NCBI GenBank assembly: GCA_963806015.1
Contig: CAWDWM010000012.1
Span: forward strand, 310,001 to 374,000
From: JAOPZW01 sp963806015
GTDB lineage: Bacteria; Actinomycetota; Thermoleophilia; Solirubrobacterales; Solirubrobacteraceae
DNA length: 64,000 nt
Direction of reading: 5' to 3'
Shown: piece after piece, positions 1 to 8,269 of the stretch
How positions within the stretch are numbered: the first letter of the stretch is position 1
Layout: every line of letters starts with the position of its first letter
Translations under genes and position numbers: made by a program
The notes under the pieces: model-generated
Database searches by the model: none
The model's input: only the letters and a program-made list of their open reading frames with translations
Told to the model about the DNA's origin: nothing

Positions 1-803
1 AGCGCACCCTTGACCGCGGCGTCGACCGCGTTGAGGCGCTGCAGTGCGAGCGCCTCGGGGGTGGCCGGGCGGCGGTCGCCGTGATGGGTGAGCACGCAGT
101 GCGCGAGGGCGAGCCGCCGCGGCTCGTCGAGCGGCGCGGCGCGCTCGTCGAGCAGGCGCAGCCCGAGCTCGACGTGGCCGAGCATCCGGCCCTCGTCGGT
201 GAGGCCGATCTCGGCGCCGAGGGTGAACTCGCGCGTCTTGCCGAGGTCGTGGACGATCGCCGCCGTGAGCAGCAGGTTCTGGTCCAGGCGCGGGTGCAGC
301 GTGCACGTCTCCAGGGCCAGGGTCGCCACCGCGACGGTGTGCTCGAGCAGGCCGCCGAGGTAGGCGTGATGACCGGCCCGCGTGCACGGCGTGCGGCGCA
401 GGGCGGCGCGCAGCGCCTTGTCGCCGAGGAGATCGGCGAGCAGCGCCGCGAACGGTGGGTCGCGCACCTCCTCGGCCAGATGCTCGAGGAAGCCGTCGAG
501 CTCGTCGAGGTCGCGGAAGGCCACCGGCAGGAACGCGGCGGGGTCGGCGTCGTCGGCGCGGGCGATGGCGCGCACCTCGATCTGCAGCGCGTCGCGGAAG
601 CGCTCGACGCGCCCGGCGATGCGCACGAGGTCGCCCTGCTCGAAGCGCCCGGCGAGCAGATCGGCGTCGCGGAAGACGCGCGCGGGGATGGCGCCGCTGC
701 GGTCGCGCAGCTCGAGCGCGAGGTACGGAGTCCCCGTGCGGGCGGTCAGGCGATCCTTGCGCGTGCAGGCGAAGACGCCGTTGACCTCGTCGCCGGGACG
801 CAT
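1..803 (-). CDS. YhaM-like 3'-5' exoribonuclease (OB-fold + HD domain), 3' end outside window
   Basis: The minus strand is open from the window edge to an ATG at 803, giving 267 N-terminal residues with no stop. Residues about 5-85 resemble an OB-fold nucleic-acid-binding domain (motif TPYLALELRDRSGAIPARVF). Residues about 140-265 are an HD phosphohydrolase domain with H145/H146, H155 and the metal-binding pair H185-D186 in AAIVHDLGKTREF, plus a later HH in LTHHGD. This order matches the YhaM/CBF1 family, metal-dependent 3'-5' exonucleases acting on RNA and ssDNA. The gene is divergent from the PAC2 gene, about 70 bp away. No upstream ATG competes, and the Shine-Dalgarno is weak. The OB/HD assignment is solid; the substrate is inferred from the family. 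Confidence 0.85.
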   Translation of the reverse strand, partial: MRPGDEVNGVFACTRKDRLTARTGTPYLALELRDRSGAIPARVFRDADLLAGRFEQGDLVRIAGRVERFRDALQIEVRAIARADDADPAAFLPVAFRDLDELDGFLEHLAEEVRDPPFAALLADLLGDKALRAALRRTPCTRAGHHAYLGGLLEHTVAVATLALETCTLHPRLDQNLLLTAAIVHDLGKTREFTLGAEIGLTDEGRMLGHVELGLRLLDERAAPLDEPRRLALAHCVLTHHGDRRPATPEALALQRLNAVDAAVKGA

Positions 804-873
804 CGTCGCGACCGCCGCCGGCGGGGTCGGAACGGCGTGGAGCTCTGCAGAAGGCACGAACCCATGATGTACC

Positions 874-1767
874 GTGAACCGGATGCAGCCCCTCATCTGG
901 GAGCATCGCCCCGACGGCTTGCGGGCGCCTGCACTGGTCTGTGCGTTCACGGGTTGGAACGATGCCGGCGACGCCGCATCCGCTGCCCTGCAGTTCCTCG
1001 GCTCGTCGCTCGGCGCGACCCGCTTCGCGCGGATCGACCCCGAGGACTTCTACGACTTCCAGGCCACGCGGCCGAAGATCAAGCTCATCGACGGGCGCAC
1101 CCGCAGCGTCGAGTGGCCGGAGGTGGAGATCTACGAAGCGCGCATCCCGCGCGCCCCGCGCGACCTCGTGCTGCTGCAGGGCGCCGAGCCCTCGATGCGC
1201 TGGCGCTCGTTCTGCAAGCTGATCGTCGACCTCGCCGAGGCGCTGGGGACGCAGATGGTCGTCACGCTCGGCGCGCTGCTCGCCGACGTGCCGCACTCGC
1301 GCCCGGTCCCGATCACCGGGCTGTCCTCCGACGAGGGCCTCGTCCAGCGCGTCGGCCTGAGCCCATCGTCCTACGAGGGGCCGACCGGCATCGTCGGCGT
1401 GCTCCACGCCGCCTGCCAGGAGGCCGGCGTGCCGACCGCGTCGCTGTGGGCGTCGGTGCCCCACTACGTGGCCGCCGCCCCCAACCCGAAGGCTGCGCTC
1501 GCGCTGGTGCGCAAGCTCGAGGGCCTCGTCGGCGTCTCGGTCGACGCGGGCGAGCTCGAGTCCGCGGCCGTCGACTACGAGCGTCAGGTCTCGCTCGCCG
1601 TCCAGAGCGACCCCGATGTGCAGGCCTTCGTCGAGCGCCTCGAGCAGGCGGCCGAGGAGGAGGAGCCGACGGTGAGCCCGCAGGACCTGCCCAGCGGCGA
1701 CACCATCGCACGCGAGTTCCAGCGCTTCCTGCGCCAGCGCGGCCCGGAGGCCGGCGGACCCGGCTAG
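874..1767 (+). CDS. PAC2 (proteasome assembly chaperone) family protein
   Basis: A 297-residue protein with the actinobacterial PAC2 opening (LVCAFTGWNDAGDAASAAL, about residues 22-40) and a typical TASLWASVPHYVAAAPNPKA stretch in the middle. PAC2-family proteins are ATP-grasp-like-fold proteins often found in actinobacteria with a proteasome; their bacterial role is unsettled. The C-terminus is acidic (EEEEPTVSPQDLPSGD) and may be flexible. The start is GTG 874, with an in-frame ATG at 883 as alternative. It is divergent from the YhaM-like gene and convergent with the Lrp gene. Its TAG stop lies in a CTAGGCCGG motif repeated at the Lrp stop. Confidence 0.85.
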   Translation: MNRMQPLIWEHRPDGLRAPALVCAFTGWNDAGDAASAALQFLGSSLGATRFARIDPEDFYDFQATRPKIKLIDGRTRSVEWPEVEIYEARIPRAPRDLVLLQGAEPSMRWRSFCKLIVDLAEALGTQMVVTLGALLADVPHSRPVPITGLSSDEGLVQRVGLSPSSYEGPTGIVGVLHAACQEAGVPTASLWASVPHYVAAAPNPKAALALVRKLEGLVGVSVDAGELESAAVDYERQVSLAVQSDPDVQAFVERLEQAAEEEEPTVSPQDLPSGDTIAREFQRFLRQRGPEAGGPG

Positions 1768-2035
1768 GCCGGTCTGCGCCTTTGCGTCGTCCGCCGTCGG
1801 GTGGCCCGCCGCGGTTCGCGGCGCTTCGCGGCCGGGGCACCGAGGGCGAGGGGTGCGCCGTCGCTCGCGTGAGTCCCGTCGCAGTCCGTGTCAGTTCTGC
1901 AACACACCCGGACGTCCCGCAGGGGGTGGGCCGGGAAACACATCTCACAGGTGAAAAAGCCGGCCCACCCGCTCTGGCCGCGCGGTCCCGCATGACGCCA
2001 GCGGACGACGCGACGGCGGACGGCCCCTAGGCCGG
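1764..2035. repeat. Convergent intergenic segment bounded by CTAGGCCGG direct repeats
   Basis: The 9-mer CTAGGCCGG occurs at 1764-1772 and 2027-2035, each time holding the TAG stop of the flanking convergent gene. Inside, GCGTCGTCCGC (1784-1794) recurs inverted at 2001-2011, and a strong hairpin sits at 1924-1970. There is no convincing ORF. The pattern resembles a small non-autonomous insertion with a target duplication, but coincidence of CTAG-containing stops remains possible. Confidence 0.35.
1924..1970. ncRNA. Perfect 11-bp stem, 25-nt loop; possible structured RNA or bidirectional terminator
   Basis: GGGTGGGCCGG (1924-1934) pairs perfectly with CCGGCCCACCC (1960-1970). The loop is A-rich on the plus strand and contains the small palindrome TCACAGGTGA. 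No T-tract follows on either strand, so a classical intrinsic terminator is not obvious. It lies between two convergent genes. Confidence 0.4.
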
Positions 2036-2512
2036 GTCGCCCCCGAACACGCCGGGCCCGCGGCGCTGCTCGTAGATGAGCGAGGTCTCGGCGTGGGCCA
2101 CCGCGGGGTCCGAGGCGAGGTGCTCGACGACGAACTCGCGCAGGTCGTGGGCGTCGGCGGCGGCGACCCACAGCAGGTAGTCGGTCTGGCCGGTCACGTG
2201 GAAGATCGAGATCACGCCGGCCAGGGCGCGCACGTGCTCGGTGAACGACTCGATCTGCTCGCGCGAGTGGACGGAGAGGCGGATGGCGACCAGCGCCTGT
2301 AGCGGACGCCCGAGGGCCGCGAGGTCCACCTCGGCGTGGAAGCCGCGGATCACGCCGCGCTCGCGCAGGGCGCGCACCCGTGCCAGCGCGGTCGACGGGG
2401 CGACGCCGACGGCGGCGGCGAGGCGCGCGTTGGAGATGCGGGCATCGGCGGCGAGCAGCTCGAGCAGGCGGCGGTCGACGTCGTCCAGTCCATCGTTCGG
2501 TTCGGCGGCCAT
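2027..2512 (-). CDS. Lrp/AsnC family transcriptional regulator
   Basis: A 161-residue protein with an N-terminal winged HTH (about residues 10-60; DVDRRLLELLAADARISNAR, then VGVAPSTALARVRALRERG) and a C-terminal RAM ligand-binding domain (about 70-150; VTGQTDYLLWVAAADAHDL). Length and order are standard for the family, which senses amino acids and forms oligomers. ATG 2512 is chosen because it precedes the HTH by the usual short tail. It is divergent from cbs across a 99-bp region with a strong dyad, so it probably autoregulates and controls the transsulfuration operon. The effector could be methionine or cysteine; this is inferred only from the neighbours. Confidence 0.92.
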   Translation of the reverse strand: MAAEPNDGLDDVDRRLLELLAADARISNARLAAAVGVAPSTALARVRALRERGVIRGFHAEVDLAALGRPLQALVAIRLSVHSREQIESFTEHVRALAGVISIFHVTGQTDYLLWVAAADAHDLREFVVEHLASDPAVAHAETSLIYEQRRGPGVFGGDPA

Positions 2513-2528
2513 TACCGAGGAGACTATC

Positions 2529-2568
2529 GAAGAATCAGCGGTCAGATTGCCAATGACCGCAGGATCTT
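2529..2568. promoter_or_regulatory. Dyad operator between lrp-type gene and cbs
   Basis: GCGGTCA (2538-2544) and TGACCGC (2554-2560) form a perfect 7+7 dyad with a 9-bp spacer. Pairing continues outward imperfectly (GAAGAATC against GATCTTC). It lies in the divergent promoter region of the Lrp-family gene (ATG 2512) and cbs (ATG 2612), the expected place for an Lrp site. Confidence 0.6.
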
Positions 2569-2611
2569 CTGTGAATGTCGAGGAATGCCGCATAGATGGC
2601 ACACTACGGGC

Positions 2612-4003
2612 ATGAGCGCCATGACGACCGCGTCCACCGTCGACATCAAGGACTCGATTCTCGAGGCGATCGGCGATACGCCACTGGTGCGCCTGTCGCG
2701 CCTGGGCGCCGGCCTGACCCCTCAACTGGTGGCCAAGGTCGAGGCGCTCAACCCCGGCGGCTCGATCAAGGACCGCGTGGCGGTGGCGCTCATCGAGGCG
2801 GCCGAGCGCGACGGCAAGCTCAAGCCGGGCGGGACGATCGTCGAGCCGACGTCGGGCAACACCGGCACGGGGCTGGCCATCGCCGCGCGGCTGAAGGGCT
2901 ATCGCGTCATCGCGGTCATGCCCGACAAGATGTCCAAGGAGAAGATCGACCTGCTGCGCGCCTACGGCGCCGAGGTCGTCGTGGCGCCGACCGCGGTCGC
3001 ACCGGAGTCGCCCGAGTCCTACTACCGCGTCGCCGAACGCCTCGCGCAGGAGATCCCGGGCGCCTTCCAGCCCAACCAGTACCGCAACCCGGCCAACCCG
3101 CAGGCGCACTACGCCTCCACCGGGCCCGAGCTGTGGGAGCAGACCGGCGGGCGCATCACGCACCTCGTGGCCGGCGTCGGCACGGGCGGCACGATCACCG
3201 GGACCGGGCGCTACCTCAAGGAGCGCAACCCCCACCTCCAGGTCATCGGCGCCGACCCGTTCGGCTCGATCTACTCCTCGCCGGAGGTCAAGCCCTATCT
3301 CGTGGAGGGCGTGGGCGAGGACTTCTGGCCCGAGACCTACGACCCCTCGATCGTCGATCGCTACGTGACCGTCTCCGATCGCGACGCCTTCCTGACCACG
3401 CGCCGCCTGGCGATGGTCGAGGGCATCCTCGCCGGCGGGTCGGGCGGCCTCGCCGTCCATGCCGCGCTGCAGGTCGCGCGCGAGATCTCCGACCCCGAGG
3501 CGCTCGTGGCGGTCATCCTCCCCGACGGCGGGCGCTCGTACCTGTCGAAGGTCTACAACGACGCGTGGATGACCCAGCACGGCTTCCTCGAGCGCCCGAC
3601 CGACCAGACGGTGGGCGACGTGCTCTACGCCAAGCAGGAGGCCGGTGAGATCCCGCCGCTGGTCACGGTGCAGACCCACCAGAAGGTCCGCAACGCCGTG
3701 GCGCTCCTGCACGAGCACCGCGTCTCCCAGCTGCCCGTCGTCAGCGCGCACGATCCGGCGTCGATCGTCGGCTCGATCGGCGAGCGCGGGCTGCTCAAGC
3801 ACGCGGTCGAGGACCCCGCACTGCTCGACGCCGATATCGTCGACGTCATGGAAGCTCCCTTCCCGGCCGTGTCCTCCGGCGACCCGGTGCGCGAGGCCGT
3901 CGCGCTGCTGGTCGGCGACCGTCAGGCGCTGATGGTCACCGAGCAGGGCCGCGCGACCGGCATCCTCACCCGCGCCGACCTGCTCGAGGCGCTCGCGCGA
4001 TGA
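2612..4003 (+). CDS. cbs: Cystathionine beta-synthase, PLP-dependent, with C-terminal CBS domain pair
   Basis: A 463-residue fold-type II PLP enzyme. The Schiff-base lysine is K53 in NPGGSIKDR, the substrate/PLP phosphate loop is TSGNTGTG (80-87), and a second glycine loop is in ILAGGSGG. Residues from about 330 to the end form two CBS motifs, as in actinobacterial and eukaryotic cystathionine beta-synthases; plain cysteine synthases lack them. It condenses homocysteine with serine (or O-acetylserine) to cystathionine, the first step of reverse transsulfuration. ATG 2612 is used; ATG 2621 is an in-frame alternative. No clear Shine-Dalgarno is present. The stop overlaps the next gene by 4 bp (ATGA). 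Confidence 0.9.
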   Translation: MSAMTTASTVDIKDSILEAIGDTPLVRLSRLGAGLTPQLVAKVEALNPGGSIKDRVAVALIEAAERDGKLKPGGTIVEPTSGNTGTGLAIAARLKGYRVIAVMPDKMSKEKIDLLRAYGAEVVVAPTAVAPESPESYYRVAERLAQEIPGAFQPNQYRNPANPQAHYASTGPELWEQTGGRITHLVAGVGTGGTITGTGRYLKERNPHLQVIGADPFGSIYSSPEVKPYLVEGVGEDFWPETYDPSIVDRYVTVSDRDAFLTTRRLAMVEGILAGGSGGLAVHAALQVAREISDPEALVAVILPDGGRSYLSKVYNDAWMTQHGFLERPTDQTVGDVLYAKQEAGEIPPLVTVQTHQKVRNAVALLHEHRVSQLPVVSAHDPASIVGSIGERGLLKHAVEDPALLDADIVDVMEAPFPAVSSGDPVREAVALLVGDRQALMVTEQGRATGILTRADLLEALAR

Positions 4004-5100
4004 GCGACTTCCGTACCCGCGTCGTCCACGCGGGCCTCGAGCCCGACCCCGCGTACGGCTCGATCATCCCCGCCATCCACCAGACCTCGACCTTCGCGCA
4101 GAGCGCGGTGGGCGAGGTGGTCGAGGACTACGACTACGCGCGCGGCGCCAACCCCACGCGCAGCGCCCTGGAGCGAGCGCTGGGCGATCTGGAGGGCGGC
4201 CACGCGTCCGCCTTCTCATCGGGCATGGCCGCCACCCACGCGCTGATCACCGCGGTCTGCTCCGCCGGCGATCACGTCGTGATCCCCGCCGACCTCTACG
4301 GCGGGACCTACCGCCTGGTCGACAAGGTGCTCTCGCGCTGGGGCCTGCGCTACACGATGGTCGACCAGACCGATCTCGACGCCCTCGCCGGCGTGGTGGC
4401 CGACGACACGCGCCTGATCTGGGTCGAGACGCCGACCAACCCGCTGCTCAACGTGGTCGACATCGCCGGCGTGGTCGCGCGCAAGCGCAACGCGGTCGTC
4501 GCGGTCGACAACACCTTCGCCACGCCGGCCAACCAGCGGCCGCTGGAGGACGGCGCCGACGCCGTGGTGCACTCGACCACGAAGTACCTCGGCGGGCACT
4601 CCGACGTCGTCGGCGGCGCCGTGATCGCGCGCGACGCCGACCTGCACGAGCAGGTGCGCTTCGTGCAGAAGTCGATCGGCGCCGTGCCGGGCCCGTTCGA
4701 CAGCTTCCTCGTGCACCGCGGCCTGCGCACGCTGGCCGTGCGCATGCGTGCCCACGCCGAGAGCGCCCGCGCCGTGTCGGAGTGGCTGAGCAGCGCCGAC
4801 GGCGCCTACGACGTGCGCTGGCCGGGCTTCAGCGGCATGGTGTCCTTCCGCCACCCCGACGCCGTGGCGATCGCCGAGGCCACGCACCTCTTCACGCTGG
4901 CCGAGTCGCTGGGCGGCGTCGAGTCGCTCATCGAGGTGCCGCAGGCCATGACCCATCAGACGGTCGAGGACTCCGCCGCGGCGGTGCCCGGCGATCTCGT
5001 GCGGCTGAGCTGCGGGATCGAGGCGCCCGAGGACCTCGTCGAGGACCTGGCCGCGGCCTTCGCGCGCGTGGCCGAGAGCGCCGCGCCGTTGCGCGCCTGA
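4000..5100 (+). CDS. Cystathionine gamma-lyase/gamma-synthase family PLP enzyme
   Basis: A 366-residue Cys/Met-metabolism PLP enzyme. The catalytic lysine is K195 in HSTTKYLGGHSD, PLP contacts include D170 (AVDNTFATP), SSGMAATH (73-80) and Y100, and the YDYARGANPTR loop (44-54) binds from the neighbouring subunit. Coupled by a 4-bp overlap to cbs, it most likely cleaves cystathionine to cysteine, ammonia and 2-oxobutyrate, completing reverse transsulfuration. Gamma-synthase activity cannot be excluded from sequence. It ends the Lrp-flanked operon. Confidence 0.88.
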   Translation: MSDFRTRVVHAGLEPDPAYGSIIPAIHQTSTFAQSAVGEVVEDYDYARGANPTRSALERALGDLEGGHASAFSSGMAATHALITAVCSAGDHVVIPADLYGGTYRLVDKVLSRWGLRYTMVDQTDLDALAGVVADDTRLIWVETPTNPLLNVVDIAGVVARKRNAVVAVDNTFATPANQRPLEDGADAVVHSTTKYLGGHSDVVGGAVIARDADLHEQVRFVQKSIGAVPGPFDSFLVHRGLRTLAVRMRAHAESARAVSEWLSSADGAYDVRWPGFSGMVSFRHPDAVAIAEATHLFTLAESLGGVESLIEVPQAMTHQTVEDSAAAVPGDLVRLSCGIEAPEDLVEDLAAAFARVAESAAPLRA

Positions 5101-5140
5101 GCACGCCGTAACGCCGCGGCACCGCCGGAGACGGTGCAGC

Positions 5141-5977
5141 ATGACCGCAGACACGACAGAAGCCGCGCGTTACGCGCTGGGAGAGACCGACGACGAGCGG
5201 GCCCGGCTCGTGACCCAGGCGAAGCTCATCGACCGGATCACCGAGCGCTACCTGCGCGAGGCGGGCCTGGCGCCTGGGATGCGCGTGCTCGACCTGGGTA
5301 CGGGGATGGGCGACGTCGCGCTCATCGCCGCGCAGATCGTCGGCCGCGCGGGCGGCGTCGTGGGCGTCGAGCGCGACGCCGCGACCGTCGCCGCAGCTCG
5401 CGCCCGCATCGAGGGGCTGGGCATCGCCAACGTGGAGGTCGTCGAAGGCGACGTGACCGCGCTGGACGAGTTCGGCGAGGAGCCCTTCGACGCGGTGATC
5501 GGACGGCTGGTCCTGATCCACGTGGCCGATCCGGTCGCCGTGCTGCGCGGTGCGGCCGGGCGCCTGCGCACCGGCGGGCTGCTCGTGGCGATGGAGTACG
5601 ACGCGGGCTGGATCCCGTCGCACCCGCCGGCGGGGCTGTGGGACAGCACAGTCGCCCTTCTGCAGACCGCCTTCGCCCGCGCCGGAGCCCACGCGCGCAT
5701 CGGCCTGGAGCTGTTCGGCGCCTTCGCGGCGGCCGGCCTTGCCGAGCCCAAGTTGCGCAGCGAGCAGGACGTCGGTGGCGGCGCAGGGTGGGCGGGCTAC
5801 GCGATCCTCGCCGAGACCGTGCGGTCGCTGCTGCCGGTCATCGAGGCGACCGGGGTGGCCACCGCGGCCGAGGTCGACCCCGACACGCTGGCCGATCGCC
5901 TGCGGGCCGACGTCATGGCCACGGGCGGCGTCGCGGCCAGCGCCCCGCTGATCGCCGCCTGGACGCGCGTGTCGTAG
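5141..5977 (+). CDS. Class I SAM-dependent methyltransferase
   Basis: A 278-residue protein with the SAM-binding motif I at residues 50-57 (LDLGTGMGD), acidic motif II (VGVERD) and motif IV/post-I region (FDAVIGRLVLIHVADPVAVL). The fold resembles UbiE/ArsM-type small-molecule methyltransferases; the substrate cannot be told. A GGAG sequence lies about 10 nt upstream of ATG 5141. It follows the transsulfuration operon by 40 bp on the same strand and could be cotranscribed with it. It is convergent with the ABC permease gene. Confidence 0.8.
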   Translation: MTADTTEAARYALGETDDERARLVTQAKLIDRITERYLREAGLAPGMRVLDLGTGMGDVALIAAQIVGRAGGVVGVERDAATVAAARARIEGLGIANVEVVEGDVTALDEFGEEPFDAVIGRLVLIHVADPVAVLRGAAGRLRTGGLLVAMEYDAGWIPSHPPAGLWDSTVALLQTAFARAGAHARIGLELFGAFAAAGLAEPKLRSEQDVGGGAGWAGYAILAETVRSLLPVIEATGVATAAEVDPDTLADRLRADVMATGGVAASAPLIAAWTRVS

Positions 5978-5987
5978 GCCGACCGCC

Positions 5988-7568
5988 TCAGCCCTCGGAG
6001 GCGCCGAGGACCTGGGCGAGGATGAAGGGCGCGGTCGCCGCGACCGCGAAGGCCAGCACCAGCGCGCTCCCCAGCGCGTGCGCGCGCGCGACGAAGACCA
6101 GCGGGAGCGCGCCGAAGGCGACGGCGGCCGCCGGCCAGGCGAGCAGCCACGCGATCACGATGCCGCCGCCCGAGGGGTCGCCGGTCGTGCCCAGCGCGAG
6201 GACGCTCACCGGCAGCCGGCCACCGCGCCGCGAGGACAGCGCGGCGCACAGGACGATGGCGGGGACGACCGCGACGGCCGCGACGGCGATGGCGCCGCCG
6301 CGGGCGGGCAGCGCGCCGGCCACGGTGACGCCCAGGCCGGCGAGGACGGTGCCCGCGGCGAGCACGGCCATGGGGACGGCCACGTGGCCGAGCAGGATCC
6401 GGCCGAAGGGACGACGCAGCAGCACGCGCGCGGCGCTGGGCTGGTCGATCTCCTGGCGCAGCGGCTCGAGCATGATGCTCGCCGCCACGTAGGCGCCCAG
6501 CGCCGCCAGGATCTGGGCCGCGGGATGGTCGGCGGCGACGATCGCCACGGCGGCGGCGCCCGCGGCGAGCGCGGTACATCCCAGCGTGCGCTGCGGCGCG
6601 CGCAGCGCCGACGTGCTGTCGCGCCACGGGACGGCCAGCGCCGATCGCCGCGGCGCGCGCAGGTGGTGGCGCGCCCGCGTCCGGCTCGCGCCGGCCGCCT
6701 GGCGCAGGGACAGGCGGGCAGTGCGCGCGTCGAGCGCCCAGGCCGACGCCACGGCGCCGCTGCGCGCCTCGGCGCGGACGGCGTGTCGCTCCGTGGGACA
6801 CGGCGCGAAGCCCCGCGCGGCGGCGGCGACCGCGACGCCGGTCGTGACGGCCAGCAGCCCGAGCGCCAGCAGCGAGGCCGCGGTGCCGTTGCCCGCGACG
6901 GGCTGCACGGCCCAGCCCCACGGTCCCGACCACAGCACCACCCGGCGGCCGGTCGCGCCGCTGCCGGCCACGAACACCAGGACGGCGCCGAGCGCCACCG
7001 AGGCGGGCAGGGCGAAGGCGATGGCTCGCGACCAGCGTGCCGAGCACTGCACGCGGGCGGCGCCTGCGACCCCCAGCAGGCCGAGCAGCGCGAGGCCCGC
7101 CACCAGCCCGGCGGCGGGCCCCGCATCGACGCCGCGGCCGTCCCCGCCGAGCCCGACGAGCGTGACCGCGGCGACCACCGCGGCGATGCCCGCCGCCGCG
7201 CCCAGGCCGCGGGTCAGCGGGCGCATCGCCAGGGCGCGGCGCCCGAGCGGCGCGCCGAGCAGGAAGGGCACGTCGGGCGCGGCGAAGACGACCGGGCCCT
7301 GCCACGTGCCCCAGCGCGCCACGCCGGCGAGGGCCACGAGCGCCACCGCCGGGCCCCACTCGGGCAGCGTGGTCGGCGTCAGCCAGGACCCGAGGGCCGA
7401 GCTCGCGGCGCTGTAGAGCAGGGCGCCGAAGATCCCCGTCGTGATGGCGACCATGTAGATGCTGTCCAGGCGCTTGCCCAGCGGCGGACCCGGCCGGCGG
7501 ACGCGCCACCACGCGCGGACCGCGGTGATCCGCGGATCTCCCGCCGCCACGCTCAGGCGATCTCCCAT
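5988..7568 (-). CDS. ABC-type exporter membrane subunit (putative)
   Basis: A 526-residue, highly hydrophobic protein with about ten or more alanine/valine/leucine-rich membrane segments and a basic cytoplasmic stretch in the middle (RTRARHHLRAPRRSALAV). No catalytic motif is visible. ATG 7568 overlaps the end of the preceding ABC ATPase gene by 16 bp, so it is read as that ATPase's permease partner. The substrate is unknown. The length suits a single-chain ABC-2-like permease with duplicated halves. Confidence 0.7.
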   Translation of the reverse strand: MGDRLSVAAGDPRITAVRAWWRVRRPGPPLGKRLDSIYMVAITTGIFGALLYSAASSALGSWLTPTTLPEWGPAVALVALAGVARWGTWQGPVVFAAPDVPFLLGAPLGRRALAMRPLTRGLGAAAGIAAVVAAVTLVGLGGDGRGVDAGPAAGLVAGLALLGLLGVAGAARVQCSARWSRAIAFALPASVALGAVLVFVAGSGATGRRVVLWSGPWGWAVQPVAGNGTAASLLALGLLAVTTGVAVAAAARGFAPCPTERHAVRAEARSGAVASAWALDARTARLSLRQAAGASRTRARHHLRAPRRSALAVPWRDSTSALRAPQRTLGCTALAAGAAAVAIVAADHPAAQILAALGAYVAASIMLEPLRQEIDQPSAARVLLRRPFGRILLGHVAVPMAVLAAGTVLAGLGVTVAGALPARGGAIAVAAVAVVPAIVLCAALSSRRGGRLPVSVLALGTTGDPSGGGIVIAWLLAWPAAAVAFGALPLVFVARAHALGSALVLAFAVAATAPFILAQVLGASEG

Positions 7569-8269
7569 CCGGCCTCCGCGGCGTTGGCGGCGACGTCGCG
7601 GTAGCTGCCCGAGTCGGTGACCTCGCCCTCGGAGAGCAGCACCCCGCGGTCGGCCAGGCCTTCGGCGAAGCCCAGCTGGTGCGTGGTCAGCAGGACCGCG
7701 CAGCCCGCCGCCTTGCGCTCGAGCAGCAGCTCGTGCAGCAGCGCCTGCGAGGGCGGATCGAGCCCGACCACGGGCTCGTCGAGGAGCAGCAGCGCGGTGG
7801 GGCGGATGAGCGCGCACGCCAGCTGGGTCTTCTGGCGCATCCCGCGCGAGAGCTCGGGCGGGCGGAAGTCGCTGCGGTGCGCGAGGCCGAGGCGAGCGAG
7901 CAGCGCGTCGATGCGCCCGTCGAGCTCGGAGCCCGCCAGCCCGTGGGCCACGGTCACGAGCTCGACGTGCTCGCGCACGGTCAGGTCGCCGTAGAGCACC
8001 GGGTTGTCGGGTACGAGCGCCATCCGCGCGCGGGCGCGCTCGGCCTCGGGCTCGCGATGGGGGTCGGCGCCCTCCACGCGCACCTCGCCCGCGCTCGGCT
8101 CGAGCAGCCCGGCCAGCGTGCGCACGGCGGTCGACTTGCCGCTGCCGTTGGCCCCGATCAGCGCGACGCACTGCCCGGGGGCGATCATCAGCGAGAAGTC
8201 GTGCAGCGCCACGAGCGCGCCGAACGAGCGGCTGACCGCCCGCGCCTCCAGAGGCGGCGGGTCGTTCAT
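7553..8269 (-). CDS. ABC transporter ATP-binding protein
   Basis: A 238-residue ABC ATPase: Walker A GANGSGKST (39-47), Q-loop region around PDNPVLYG, a degenerate signature LSRGMRQK, Walker B LLLLDEP with D-loop GLDP, and the switch histidine in TTHQ. The signature reads LSRGM rather than LSGGQ, as in several exporters of the CcmA/DrrA type. Start ATG 8269 overlaps the helicase stop by 4 bp and the 3' end overlaps the permease start, so the three genes form one translationally coupled operon. Confidence 0.88.
   Translation of the reverse strand: MNDPPPLEARAVSRSFGALVALHDFSLMIAPGQCVALIGANGSGKSTAVRTLAGLLEPSAGEVRVEGADPHREPEAERARARMALVPDNPVLYGDLTVREHVELVTVAHGLAGSELDGRIDALLARLGLAHRSDFRPPELSRGMRQKTQLACALIRPTALLLLDEPVVGLDPPSQALLHELLLERKAAGCAVLLTTHQLGFAEGLADRGVLLSEGEVTDSGSYRDVAANAAEAGWEIA

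Noticed and set aside
1924..1970. Known riboswitch (cobalamin, SAM or c-di-GMP) at the strong hairpin
   Set aside because: None of the conserved core sequences is present and no gene lies downstream on either strand.
81..2030. 649-codon plus-strand open frame across the first 2 kb
   Set aside because: It is antisense to the YhaM-like domain and out of frame with the PAC2 gene; the translation is Arg/Ala/Gly-rich low-complexity typical of GC-rich shadow frames.
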